A program made the position numbers and the translations under genes. Positions 18,566 to 27,034 of a stretch of DNA of 64,000 nucleotides are shown piece after piece (the first letter of the stretch is position 1; each line of letters opens with the position of its first letter). The stretch spans positions 12,671-76,670 of the forward strand of contig CAZXSK010000010.1 of NCBI GenBank assembly GCA_964642855.1, written 5' to 3'. Below the pieces are notes generated by a model that saw only the letters and a program-made list of their open reading frames with translations, made no database searches and was not told where the DNA came from. Source of the DNA: CAZXSK01 sp964642855 (lineage in GTDB: Bacteria > Planctomycetota > Phycisphaerae > SM23-33).

Positions 18566-18631
18566 TAGAAGTAGCGGGGGCGACTCGCTCGCCGCTGGGA
18601 AATCCGCATGTCTTGTCGTAAGGAGTTGGCA

Positions 18632-19663
18632 ATGGCCGATCACGCAGGCCGCTTCATCTGGGTGACCCGATTCGCCCGCGTAACGATGATCCTCACGCTG
18701 GTGGTTCTTGCGGCAGCATTCATTGCGGGCGTCGCAACCACCGTGGTAGGCCTGATCGACTGGGACTCGGGCGAGACAGAGTTTTACTGGGGGGCTGCGA
18801 TGGCTCTCGGCTCGCTCGTGGCAGCCGTGTGGACCATTCTGTTGTACGGAGTGATCGTGGCTGTGATCGCCAACGAAGTGGCCGTTGCATCGGCGGCCAG
18901 CCGCCTCCGACGGATCGAATCGCTGACGGGGGAAGTCCACACCGATACGGCCAAGCTTGCGGATCTCTCGCAGTTGTCGGACCAGGCCAAGAGCCTGATC
19001 TTCCGGGAGCGTGAAGTCGAGGCGTTCCGGGAGTCGATTCATGCCGACCTGATGCGCCAGGACTACAAGACGGCCGAGGCGTTGGCCGACGCTGTGGAAA
19101 GCCGCTTTGGGTACATCGAGGAGGCCTCGCGGCTTCGACAGGAGATCGAGGAGTCCCGCAAAGCGACCCTTCAGGAGAAGATAGACGCCGCGATCGAGCG
19201 GATCGACTCGATCCTGGCTCGACGCGACTGGGCCCAGGCCTTGCGTGAAGCCAACCGCATCATCAAGCTGTTCCCGGATAACGAGAAGGTCTCTTCGCTG
19301 CCCCAGCGGATCGAAGAGGCCCGCAACGATCACAAGCGCAGACTGCTCCAGCAGTACGGGGAGGCGGTTCGAAGAAATGACGTAGACCGGGGCATTGAGC
19401 TCCTGCAGGAACTGGACCTGTACCTGACTCCTCAGGAAGCTGCCGCCCTGGAAGAATCCGCCCGCGGTGTGTTCCGGGCCAAACTCCACAACCTCGGCGT
19501 TCAGTTTGCCATCTCGGTGACCGACGCACGCTGGGCAGAAGCCATCGCCACCGGCGAGCAGATCATCAACGAGTATCCCAACACGCGCATGGCCGCCGAG
19601 GTGCGCGAGAAGATGGATCAACTCCGAGCGCGGGCCGGCATCGAAAAGGGCAAGCAAGGCTAG
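18632..19663 (+). CDS. Membrane protein with helical TPR-like cytoplasmic domain
   Basis: 343 aa. Two membrane helices (about residues 14-44 and 57-85) are followed by a long, charged, all-helical region with coiled-coil character, including tandem motifs such as RRDWAQALREANRIIKLFPDN and DARWAEAIATGEQIINEYPN that resemble degenerate TPRs. No family name is offered; a scaffolding role at the membrane is inferred. The ATG at 18632 follows AAGGAG with a 6-nt spacer, so the ATG 24 nt upstream is less likely. It is divergent from the HTH-IIA gene and ends convergent with the HNH gene. Confidence 0.82.
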   Translation: MADHAGRFIWVTRFARVTMILTLVVLAAAFIAGVATTVVGLIDWDSGETEFYWGAAMALGSLVAAVWTILLYGVIVAVIANEVAVASAASRLRRIESLTGEVHTDTAKLADLSQLSDQAKSLIFREREVEAFRESIHADLMRQDYKTAEALADAVESRFGYIEEASRLRQEIEESRKATLQEKIDAAIERIDSILARRDWAQALREANRIIKLFPDNEKVSSLPQRIEEARNDHKRRLLQQYGEAVRRNDVDRGIELLQELDLYLTPQEAAALEESARGVFRAKLHNLGVQFAISVTDARWAEAIATGEQIINEYPNTRMAAEVREKMDQLRARAGIEKGKQG

Positions 19664-19746
19664 GCCGGTTCGCCCGACTCCCGGCTCCGGCATGTGGAGG
19701 CTGCTCCGACAGCTTCCGGCCGTTTGCTGCGGGCGTGCAGTTGACC

Positions 19747-20121
19747 CTATCTCTTGCGGCTGCGGCGTCGGGCCCGACGGATGTCAACGCTTCCGGGTGA
19801 CCCCTTGGACTGAGAGTTGTGAACCCGAAGTTTCTTTCCCGGGGGTTGTTTACGCACCCACGCGATGAAACGGGCAATTCCCGGATGGCCCAGAAGAGCT
19901 TCCCGCGTGTTGTATTCGCGCTCGAGTTCCTTCTCGGTCAGGTTGGCATGGATCGTCTTATGGCATGGCCAGCAGACCATCAGCAGCTTCTCTCTGACCT
20001 CCCGACGGTCGAACTCGCGTTTGTTTCTCCGATTGCTGTGACGCATGCGCGGAATCAGGTGGTGTTTGGTCAATCGGGGGACGCACCGACCACAGAGCTC
20101 GCATCGATCCTCGGAAGTCAT
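19747..20121 (-). CDS. HNH-fold nuclease-like protein
   Basis: 124 aa. Residues 7-58 form an HNH metal-finger: CELCGR, then TKHHLIPR (the HH of the first beta-hairpin), an Asn/Arg-rich linker and CWPCHKTIHANLTEKELE, which contributes the second Cys pair and the final His. The rest is basic (RRARRRSRKR tail), suiting nucleic-acid contact. No methyltransferase, intein or phage gene is adjacent, so its target is unknown. The ribosome site is weak. Stand-alone HNH proteins of this kind occur widely. Confidence 0.8.
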   Translation of the reverse strand: MTSEDRCELCGRCVPRLTKHHLIPRMRHSNRRNKREFDRREVREKLLMVCWPCHKTIHANLTEKELEREYNTREALLGHPGIARFIAWVRKQPPGKKLRVHNSQSKGSPGSVDIRRARRRSRKR

Positions 20122-20401
20122 CGCCCGTCAGTATAGCAGATCTCGTTCGGATCCCGACCGTGCTGTCACATTCAACGCCCTGCCGGCGGGTAATGCCTGC
20201 CGACTGATGGAATGCAGAACGGCCAACCAGGCTCGACGGGAAGGCAGCACAAGCAGAGGCCCATGCACTTCTCCTTTGGCGATAATTCTTCTCGTCTTTT
20301 CTGGTTTTTCCGATTCCGCAGGGAACAATTTCGTCCCCGGAGACGTATCGATAGTTGAAGAGTTTTCCTAAGGGAAGACGTTGCCTTCGGAGGTACCGGA
20401 A
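20122..20401. other. Intergenic, AT-richer stretch without a recognised gene
   Basis: Lower GC than the surroundings, with T-rich tracts around 20286-20310. Reading frames on the minus strand here are Cys/Arg-rich and lack recognisable motifs. A promoter or a structured RNA upstream of the small ORF at 20402 is possible, but I could not fold one convincingly by eye. Confidence 0.4.
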
Positions 20402-20590
20402 ATGGCAAGTCACAATATACACAAGACCGTTGCGACCATTCTCGCACGAACCACCAAACTGCTTTGCGCAACACCGTCTGCCAGGACAGATGACAACTTC
20501 GTGCGGGTTCCTGTTCTTGATATGGAATCCAAAGTCCCGGTACCCGTGCCCGTTCACGCGTCTCATCGTCCGGATGACGCTTCATTCTGA
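20402..20590 (+). CDS. Candidate 62-aa small protein with its own terminator
   Basis: The ATG follows a full GGAGG Shine-Dalgarno with an ideal 8-nt spacer (20389-20393). The frame runs 62 codons (begins MASHNIHKTVATILART, ends HASHRPDDASF) and its stop is 30 nt before a strong plus-strand rho-independent terminator. That gene-like framing is the evidence; the protein itself resembles nothing I know and has no membrane segment. The transcript could instead be a small RNA. Longer minus-strand frames across the region lack a good ribosome site and begin inside the terminator. Confidence 0.45.
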   Translation: MASHNIHKTVATILARTTKLLCATPSARTDDNFVRVPVLDMESKVPVPVPVHASHRPDDASF

Positions 20591-20620
20591 TCCGAACCGT
20601 TCCGCCCTTGACTGCGCATT

Positions 20621-20661
20621 GCAACGGCCGGCGCCTTTCGAGTCGCCGGCCGTTGCGTTTT
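20621..20661 (+). terminator. Rho-independent terminator
   Basis: Perfect 13-bp stem, GCAACGGCCGGCG (20621-20633) with CGCCGGCCGTTGC (20644-20656), 10-nt loop, then GTTTTGT on the plus strand. On the minus strand there is no T-tract, so it ends plus-strand transcription, which must come from the 20122-20590 interval. Confidence 0.85.
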
Positions 20662-20705
20662 GTATCTGCCATGAGCCCGCCGTCACAGGCATGATTGCAG
20701 CCGTC

Positions 20706-21452
20706 TCAGTCTTTCATGCTGACCTTCCGTTTCGGGCCAGGCCGGCCTCCGATTCGCTTGCGCTTCTTCCGTCTCCTGCCCGGTTGCGGCAGGTCAGGCT
20801 TGGGGATGCGTACCGGGTGTTCTTCGACGGTTTTCAGGGCGCTCTTGGCGGTGGGGGCGAACAGGTCGGCCCGAACTTCGTCGGCCAGGCCCTCTGCGCG
20901 GTTGAATACCCCGCCGGTTACCAGGATCTGCATGTCCTCACAGACACCGACTTCGCGAATCATGTCAATGAGCTTCCGGCTACCGGGAACGCCCTCGGGC
21001 TTGGTGCCGTAGATCACCAGCAGGTCCGGCTCCAGGTCGCCGACAAATTGCAGGATCTCGTCGTTGGGAACACCCGCCCCGATGAACCACACACTCCAGC
21101 CGACCGCCTCGAACAGGTCGCACAGGATCTGGGCACCGAGTTCCTCAATCTCACCGTCGCCGCAACTGACGACCATGCGCTGGCCTGTCTTGGGGTCTCG
21201 GGCAAGGAACATGTGCAACTGATCGGCGATCATGCGGTTGATCCGCGTGGCCATGTGCTCGCTAAGCCGCGAGATGTGGTTCTCTCGATAGAGCTTCTCA
21301 ACCTGCTCCATGGCCGGCCAGATGATGGAGGTCAGCAGTTTCTTTGCAGGGGTTCCCCGGTCCTGTGCCGCAAAGATCAGTTCTCTGGCCTGGCAGCGTT
21401 TGCCTGCGAAAAGGTGTTCGAGGTACTGCTTGAAGAGTTCAGCGATGGTCAT
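20706..21452 (-). CDS. B12-binding-fold protein lacking the axial histidine
   Basis: 248 aa. Residues 1-85 are a four-helix B12-binding-2-like cap (LFKQYLEHLFAGKRCQARELI). Residues about 90-205 are a Rossmann-like cobalamin-binding domain (MVVSCGDGEIEELGAQILCDLFEAVGW, LLVIYGTKPEG, ILVTGGVF). Photoreceptor and regulator relatives carry E-x-H-E-L-G where this one has E-I-E-E-L-G, so the cobalt-ligating His is Glu103. It ends in a very basic tail (GRRRKKRKRIGG). No methyltransferase partner or DNA-binding domain is present. The ATG at 21452 has GAGG 9 nt upstream; earlier ATGs at 21497 and 21461 have poorer sites. Confidence 0.82.
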   Translation of the reverse strand: MTIAELFKQYLEHLFAGKRCQARELIFAAQDRGTPAKKLLTSIIWPAMEQVEKLYRENHISRLSEHMATRINRMIADQLHMFLARDPKTGQRMVVSCGDGEIEELGAQILCDLFEAVGWSVWFIGAGVPNDEILQFVGDLEPDLLVIYGTKPEGVPGSRKLIDMIREVGVCEDMQILVTGGVFNRAEGLADEVRADLFAPTAKSALKTVEEHPVRIPKPDLPQPGRRRKKRKRIGGRPGPKRKVSMKD

Positions 21453-21786
21453 CTTGCCCATCCTCGTCTGGGCCGCCTCCGTAGCATCCCCTGCCATGGA
21501 AGGGCGACGGGTTCACTGGGCAAGGCTCCATCCAGGCCCGTCCGAGACCGCTGCTGCCCTGCCGGGTCGACATGAGTTACACGGGCTAGCCAGCAGAAGG
21601 CCGGACTTCGGTGGACCCGTCGGGCAGTAGTACATCCATCGACAATCAAGCCCGAAAATCTCCAGCCGAAATGGTAAAATAGATAAGATGGGGGCTATGG
21701 GGTATATTGGCTCACAGGACGGAAGCCACCACTCAGTCGTCAAAATGGGAGCTTACCTTCAGCCGGAGCGAATCGAGAGAAGGCGA
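21453..21786 (-). other. Intergenic region upstream of the B12-fold gene
   Basis: 334 nt between the diguanylate cyclase stop and the B12-fold gene. It holds an AT-rich patch (about 21670-21710, including TAAAATAGATAAG) that probably contains a promoter, but no -35/-10 pair was convincing. No gene is seen. Confidence 0.4.
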
Positions 21787-22731
21787 TCAGGCCGGGCTGT
21801 CTTCTTCTGCAGCTTCCGGGACCTCCAATGCCGCCTCCACGCGGTTCCTGCCGGCAGACTTGGCCTGGTACATCGCCGAGTCCGCCTGATGGACAAGCTT
21901 CTCCACGTCACAGGGCTCTCCCGAAGCCGTCGTCGATACACCCACGCTCACCGTCAGCGGAAGCTCGCCCCCGGGAATCTCGATCGGCTTGGCTGCTACG
22001 GCCTGTCGGAAGGCCTCGCCTCGCTCCATGGCCGAACCTGCGTCCATGCCCGGCAGGATGACCAGGAACTCCTCCCCGCCGTATCGGCCCAGCGAATCGT
22101 AGGGGCGAATCGTCTTCAGCATCCGCCTGGATATCTCCTGGAGCGCGACGTCGCCGGCGCGGTGGCCGAACGTGTCGTTGACATTCTTGAAGAAGTCGAT
22201 GTCCACCAGCAACAGGCTGAGAGGCTGTTGTTCCCTGCCGACGCGGTCGATTTCCTTCTGAAGCACCTCCAGCGTGGCCGACCGGTTCAGCAACCCGGTG
22301 AGTGAATCGTGGGTGGCCTGTTGGCGCAGGGCAGACTGGGCGGCCAGGAGCTTGGTCTGCAGATCGATGATCCGGCGGGCTGCACGAAGGCGGACTTCCA
22401 GTTCGTCCGAGTCGAAGGGCTTGGTGACGTAGTCGTCCGCCCCTGCGTTGAGCCCCTCAATGATGTGTTCCTTCCGATCGCGCGCGGTGAGCAGGATGAC
22501 ATACGTGTAGTTCTCCTGCTGCTTCCTGCGGATCTGCTGACACAACTCAACGCCATCCATGCGGGGCATAATCCAGTCGAAGATCGCCAGTTTGGGGGAG
22601 TCTTCCTCGTTGAACAGCTCCCACGCCTCCTGACCGTCACAGGCTACCAGAACATCGTAGCCCCAGCGGCGGAGGGTACCCTCCAGCAGACGTCGGGAAA
22701 CCGGTTCGTCTTCGGCAATCAGGACTCGCAC
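21787..22731 (-). CDS. PleD-like response regulator, REC-GGDEF diguanylate cyclase
   Basis: 314 aa. The receiver (residues 1-120) has acidic pocket EDE, phospho-acceptor Asp in FDWIMPRMDG and Lys in VTKPFD. The GGDEF domain (about 135-295) has the active motif GGEEF, the opening DSLTGLLNR, and an RxxD inhibitory site (RPYD) exactly five residues before it. It should therefore make c-di-GMP and be product-inhibited. The start is GTG at 22731, overlapping the hybrid kinase stop by 13 nt. It is the last gene of a four-gene signalling operon and its probable output. Confidence 0.94.
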   Translation of the reverse strand: MRVLIAEDEPVSRRLLEGTLRRWGYDVLVACDGQEAWELFNEEDSPKLAIFDWIMPRMDGVELCQQIRRKQQENYTYVILLTARDRKEHIIEGLNAGADDYVTKPFDSDELEVRLRAARRIIDLQTKLLAAQSALRQQATHDSLTGLLNRSATLEVLQKEIDRVGREQQPLSLLLVDIDFFKNVNDTFGHRAGDVALQEISRRMLKTIRPYDSLGRYGGEEFLVILPGMDAGSAMERGEAFRQAVAAKPIEIPGGELPLTVSVGVSTTASGEPCDVEKLVHQADSAMYQAKSAGRNRVEAALEVPEAAEEDSPA

Positions 22732-25700
22732 GGAATCTGTTCCTTTCGCACGGTAGCCAGGACCTCTCGTAGACAGCGAACCTGGTCTTCGAGTTCTTCG
22801 GTCTTGGCGACCGCCTGAGTCATATCTCCCCTCTTGCCCAGTTCCTCCAGCTCCAGAGCACGGTCAAACACCCGCCCCGCGGCTACGCTTCCCGCGGCGC
22901 CTTTCAGGCTGTGCGCGCTTCGTGAAAGCTTCTCGGCGTCTCCAGCAGCAAGTGCTCCACGAATCTCCCGCAGCAACTCCGGGCTGGTTTCTTCGAAAAT
23001 GTCCAGAACTTCCCCAAGCAGCTCCTTACTACCATCGGTCCGCGCCAGGGCTTTCTCCATATCAAAAATGGAAGCAATATTATCCTCTTTTCCGCTACCG
23101 CCTCGCTCTTCCGACGAACTCACTTCCTCCTCCTTCTCGCTTTCGACGTCCCGGCAGAGTCTGTCCAGTACAGCCTGCAGGTCCGGCGGGTTGACCGGCT
23201 TGGAGACGTAGTCGTCCATTCCCGCATCCAGGCAACGCTCACGATCCCCCTTCATCGCGTGGGCGGTCATCGCGATGATGGGAATGTGGCGACGGGTGCC
23301 GGCTTCCTTCTTGCGGATTGCCTCGGTCGCCTCCAGGCCTGAGATTTCGGGCATCTGAATGTCCATCAGCACCACGTCGAATCCCCCGGACTCCACAGCT
23401 TCAATGGCCTGACGACCGTTTCCGACCACGGTCGTCTCGTGTCCCCACCGTTTGAGCAGATGGGCAGCCACGCGCTGATTGACGGGATTGTCTTCTGCCA
23501 GCAGAACCCGCAGAGGACGGCCGCTTCCGGGTTCCCCGCATGGATCGATCTCGGACCGATCATCGGTGAATCCGGAGGGATCTCTCTGGCCCAGCACGAC
23601 CATCAGCGAGTCCAGCAGATCCGAAGCCGTAATCGGCTTGGTGAGATGGGCATCCACGCCGACCTCCTTGCACCGGGAAACGTCTCTTCCCATCCCCCAG
23701 GCGGGGAGCATCAGGATCACCTTGTGCCCATCGGGCCAGCGGGAGCGCATCTGCTCGACCAACTGGAACCCATCGACGCGGGGCATGCCCGCATCAACAA
23801 CGACCACGTCGTACCCATCTGCGTTGGTGCTCGCCCTGTCGAGGAACTCCATCGCCAGGCTGGCCGACTCCACGCCGTCGACCACCGCGTTCCACCGCTG
23901 CAGCATCCGCTCGATCACGTCTCTGCTTGCGCGGTTGTCATCAACGACCAGAACCCTCAGGCCATCCAACGAGAGCCCGGTCTCCTCGGACCTGGGGAAT
24001 TTCTGCTGCGACCGGTGACCAAACCAGGCGGTGAACTGGAACGTGCTGCCCTTGTCGGGATGGCTCTCGACCCAGATGCTGCCGTCCATCATCTGCACCA
24101 GCTGCGCCGAGATCGAAAGCCCCAGGCCCGTGCCCCCGAATTTGCGGGAGGTGGACCCGTCGGCCTGCTCGAACGCATCGAAGATCATCGGCAACTTCTC
24201 GCTCGGGATGCCGATTCCGGTGTCCTCGACAGCCACGTGCACGCACGCCCTGCCGTCGTCGGTGGTTTCCTTGACCTTGACGCGAACAACAACCTGGCCG
24301 ATCTCCGTGAACTTCACTGCATTTCCGACGAGGTTGACCATGATCTGCCGCAGCCGCCCCGGGTCGCCGACCAGGCTGTCCGGGCAAGCGGGATCCACAT
24401 CACAGACCAGCTCCAAGCCTTTGTTGGCGGCCTTGATCCGCATGCCGTTGATCGTCGATCGGATCGCGCTGCGGAGGGAGAAATCCAGTTCCTCAAGCAA
24501 CAGCTTTCCCGCTTCGATCTTGGAGAAGTCCAGAATGTCGTTGATGATCGTCAGCAAGCTGTCTGCTGACTCCTTGACGGTCCGAAGGTGCTCCTGCTGC
24601 TCCTCGCTGAGTTCGGTAGCCAGCGCCATGTCCGTCATCCCGATGATTCCGTTCATGGGTGTGCGGATCTCGTGGGACATCTTCGCCAGGAAGTCGCTCT
24701 TGGCTCGACTGGCTTCCTCGGCTGCCCTGCGGGCCTGGACAAGCTCCGTTACATCCACAAAGGACCAGATCCCGCCCACCACGCTGCCGTTCTCGTCGCG
24801 GACTTCGTCACCTGACCGGATAATCGCCAGTTCCTTCCCGCCGGCAGTGACCACCCGGGCTTCCTGACGAGTTACCTTGGCGATCTCCCAGTCGCTGGCG
24901 TTATCACCTGCCGGCAGATCAGGCTGCAGGAGGTTACAGGACCGACCCAACACCGACTCCTCGCAGTAACCGGTGAGATTGCAGAACACCTCGTTGACGC
25001 TCGTGATCCGCAGCTGGTTGTCCACGGTGAGCATTGCGCCGGCGGCAGTGGACAGGAGCTTCTCCTGGAATTCGTTGGCTGCCCGAAGCGCGCGTTCGCG
25101 GCGCTCGAGGTCGTCGACCATGTTGAGCGTCGCGCGTCGAGCGTCTTCCAACTCCCTTGCCCGGGCAGAGAGTTCCTTGCTGATTTGCTCGGCATGGAGA
25201 TGGGCGTTTCGCGCCGCCTCCTCCGCTCGCTTGCGTTCCGTTACATCGAACGCGATACCCACCATGCCCGTGATCTGACCGTGGGAGTCGCGCACGGGAG
25301 ACAGCGAAATCGCAAACAGCGCCACTGAACCGTCCCGAAGCCTCGCAGCCCGTTCCATCTCCAGGCTCTCCCCTTCCTGCATCACCCTGGCGTCCTCGCG
25401 CTGGAAGCGCTTGGCCAGAGAAGGGGAAAACACCTCCTGGTCGGTCCTGCCAACCGGATCGTCCACACCGTGCGGCAGCGTCTCCAGAAAGGCCCGGTTC
25501 ACCGCGGTGTACCGCCCCTGGGTGTCCTTCAGGAAGACACCTGCGGGCACATTCTCGAGGATGGCCTCTTGGCGACGAAGCACTTCGTTGAGTTGATGGT
25601 TGGTCATCTGGCGGTCGAGAATTTCCGACACAGCACACCGCAGGCCGACTACTTCGCCCTCGCGCGATTTCAGCGGATAGCTGTTGACCAGAACAATCAA

Positions 25701-26198
25701 CTCGCTTCCGTCAGTCCGAGTTGCACTGTACTCCGTCGAGCCGATCGGTTCACCGCGGGAAGCGATCCTGGAGATTCTCTGCATGACCCTGCCACGGTCG
25801 CGCAGGTGGATCAGTTGGGCAAGCCACACACCCCGGGACAGGTGCTCTTCACCCAGCCGAAACGTCTCACGGAAGGAGCGGTTCGTCCTCAGAATCTGAC
25901 CGTCCATGCCCACCTCGATCAAACCCGTTGGCAACCAATCGAAGGCATCGGCGGGTAGATCGGCCGGGCCCTGTTCGGAGGGGACAGCCGGCGGCGTCAG
26001 TTTCCTTGTCATAGCCGCCGTTACGCAGACAGCCAACACAAGCCCTGCGCAACAAGCCCCGATCGCACCGGTCACAGGCCACGCCGCGCAGGCGCCCATC
26101 GCACCGGTCGCTGCGCCCAAGACGCATGGCAGGACCACGCCGACCCCATGGTTGAGCCCGCGCGCGGAATGCGCATCCTTGGGAGATTCGGAACTCAT
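22719..26198 (-). CDS. Hybrid sensor histidine kinase (TM-PAS-PAS-PAS-HisKA-HATPase-REC-REC-HPt)
   Basis: 1159-aa phosphorelay kinase. Two membrane helices near residues 20-62 are followed by three PAS domains (about 85-195, 205-325, 385-500, the second ending VTERKRAEE) and a coiled coil. Then come HisKA with the H-box MSHEIRTPMNG, and HATPase with N-box GNAVKFTE and G-boxes DTGIGIPSEK and GGTGLGLS. Two receivers follow (RVLVVDDNRAS with VVVVDAGMPRVDG, then RVLLAEDNPVNQ with VLMDIQMPEISG) and a C-terminal HPt with AHSLKGAAGS. All phosphorelay residues are present. The ATG at 26198 shares ATGA with the upstream stop and has GGAG 8 nt before it. Upstream of it lies the response regulator, downstream the diguanylate cyclase. 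Confidence 0.96.
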   Translation of the reverse strand: MSSESPKDAHSARGLNHGVGVVLPCVLGAATGAMGACAAWPVTGAIGACCAGLVLAVCVTAAMTRKLTPPAVPSEQGPADLPADAFDWLPTGLIEVGMDGQILRTNRSFRETFRLGEEHLSRGVWLAQLIHLRDRGRVMQRISRIASRGEPIGSTEYSATRTDGSELIVLVNSYPLKSREGEVVGLRCAVSEILDRQMTNHQLNEVLRRQEAILENVPAGVFLKDTQGRYTAVNRAFLETLPHGVDDPVGRTDQEVFSPSLAKRFQREDARVMQEGESLEMERAARLRDGSVALFAISLSPVRDSHGQITGMVGIAFDVTERKRAEEAARNAHLHAEQISKELSARARELEDARRATLNMVDDLERRERALRAANEFQEKLLSTAAGAMLTVDNQLRITSVNEVFCNLTGYCEESVLGRSCNLLQPDLPAGDNASDWEIAKVTRQEARVVTAGGKELAIIRSGDEVRDENGSVVGGIWSFVDVTELVQARRAAEEASRAKSDFLAKMSHEIRTPMNGIIGMTDMALATELSEEQQEHLRTVKESADSLLTIINDILDFSKIEAGKLLLEELDFSLRSAIRSTINGMRIKAANKGLELVCDVDPACPDSLVGDPGRLRQIMVNLVGNAVKFTEIGQVVVRVKVKETTDDGRACVHVAVEDTGIGIPSEKLPMIFDAFEQADGSTSRKFGGTGLGLSISAQLVQMMDGSIWVESHPDKGSTFQFTAWFGHRSQQKFPRSEETGLSLDGLRVLVVDDNRASRDVIERMLQRWNAVVDGVESASLAMEFLDRASTNADGYDVVVVDAGMPRVDGFQLVEQMRSRWPDGHKVILMLPAWGMGRDVSRCKEVGVDAHLTKPITASDLLDSLMVVLGQRDPSGFTDDRSEIDPCGEPGSGRPLRVLLAEDNPVNQRVAAHLLKRWGHETTVVGNGRQAIEAVESGGFDVVLMDIQMPEISGLEATEAIRKKEAGTRRHIPIIAMTAHAMKGDRERCLDAGMDDYVSKPVNPPDLQAVLDRLCRDVESEKEEEVSSSEERGGSGKEDNIASIFDMEKALARTDGSKELLGEVLDIFEETSPELLREIRGALAAGDAEKLSRSAHSLKGAAGSVAAGRVFDRALELEELGKRGDMTQAVAKTEELEDQVRCLREVLATVRKEQIPCES

Positions 26199-27034
26199 GG
26201 TTTCGGCTCCGTGGGCGACCACCTCGTATCGCGCGAATGGAGCCCGTCAAGCATCTCCGGAGAAAGCTCATATGGAGTCGACACACCCGCCCTGCGGGCC
26301 ATCTCGTTGACTTCCTGCTTGAGCTCGATCATCCGCAACTCGCGATCGACGGTCATGCGGTTGAACCGCTCGAGCTCAGCGATCTTCTCCTGGAGTTGGT
26401 CCTGCACGTGCTGTGAATGCACGATCCGCTCTTCCAGATCGTTGTTGGTCCGGCGCAGCTCCTCGGTCTTGGTACGAACCTGCTGAAGCATCCATGCCTG
26501 CCCGACCCGCAGCTGCTGCTCCACGCGCCATTTGGTACCCAGGGCAACCGTGAACTGACGGATCTCCTGGGCATGGAAGGGCTTCTCCACGAACAGAAGC
26601 CGATCGGGCGGAGGCACCCGGTACATCAGTTCCATCGGGTCGGCAAGCGAGTGACCGGTGACCAGTACGATCTGGATGTTGTGATCGATGATCCGGATCT
26701 GCTCGGCCGTCCATTTGCCGTCCGGGCCCGGGGGCATGTTCAGATCGATAAACGCCACAGCGAACGGCTTGCCGTCATCGCAGGACCTGCGAACTACCTC
26801 GATGGCCTCGTCGCCCTGGCGGCAGCAAGTCAGTTCCGCCTCGGGAAGCTGCGGAACCATGCCTCGGCCGCCGAAGAGCCTGTCGGTCAGGTCCTCCATC
26901 TTGTCCCGGTCCTGGCTGTCTCCTGCGAGATTGCGCGTTATGACCTTGCGGTACAGGTCAAGCGTGGGCTGCTCGTCATCGACGGCAAGCACGCGGATCG
27001 GCTGGACGCGATGGTCTGTCCTGTTCCTGCTCAC
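26195..27034 (-). CDS. Response regulator with receiver domain and C-terminal coiled coil
   Basis: 279 aa. The receiver begins IRVLAVDDEQPT and has acceptor Asp in FIDLNMPPGPDG and Lys in FVEKPF. An insertion of about 30 residues follows the first helix (AGDSQDRDKMEDLTDRLFGG). After the receiver comes a long coiled coil (about residues 175-255, EELRRTNNDLEERIVHSQ) and no DNA-binding or enzyme domain. It probably relays by protein contact. The start is GTG, overlapping the previous gene's TGA by 4 nt (GTGA); its own stop overlaps the hybrid kinase start by 4 nt. The same layout is seen in adaptor receivers that dock on hybrid kinases. Confidence 0.88.
   Translation of the reverse strand: MSRNRTDHRVQPIRVLAVDDEQPTLDLYRKVITRNLAGDSQDRDKMEDLTDRLFGGRGMVPQLPEAELTCCRQGDEAIEVVRRSCDDGKPFAVAFIDLNMPPGPDGKWTAEQIRIIDHNIQIVLVTGHSLADPMELMYRVPPPDRLLFVEKPFHAQEIRQFTVALGTKWRVEQQLRVGQAWMLQQVRTKTEELRRTNNDLEERIVHSQHVQDQLQEKIAELERFNRMTVDRELRMIELKQEVNEMARRAGVSTPYELSPEMLDGLHSRDTRWSPTEPKP

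Noticed and set aside
18359..19693. N-terminal extension of the HTH-IIA gene to 682 aa
   Set aside because: The extra 445 codons lie antisense to the membrane/TPR-like gene at 18632-19663 and have a composition unlike a protein; the ATG at 18358 has a good ribosome site directly before the HTH.
19958..20672. Minus-strand frames of 166 and 202 aa covering the HNH upstream region
   Set aside because: One begins inside a perfect terminator stem and the other runs antisense-like through the HNH gene's frame; Cys/Arg-rich without motifs and without ribosome sites.
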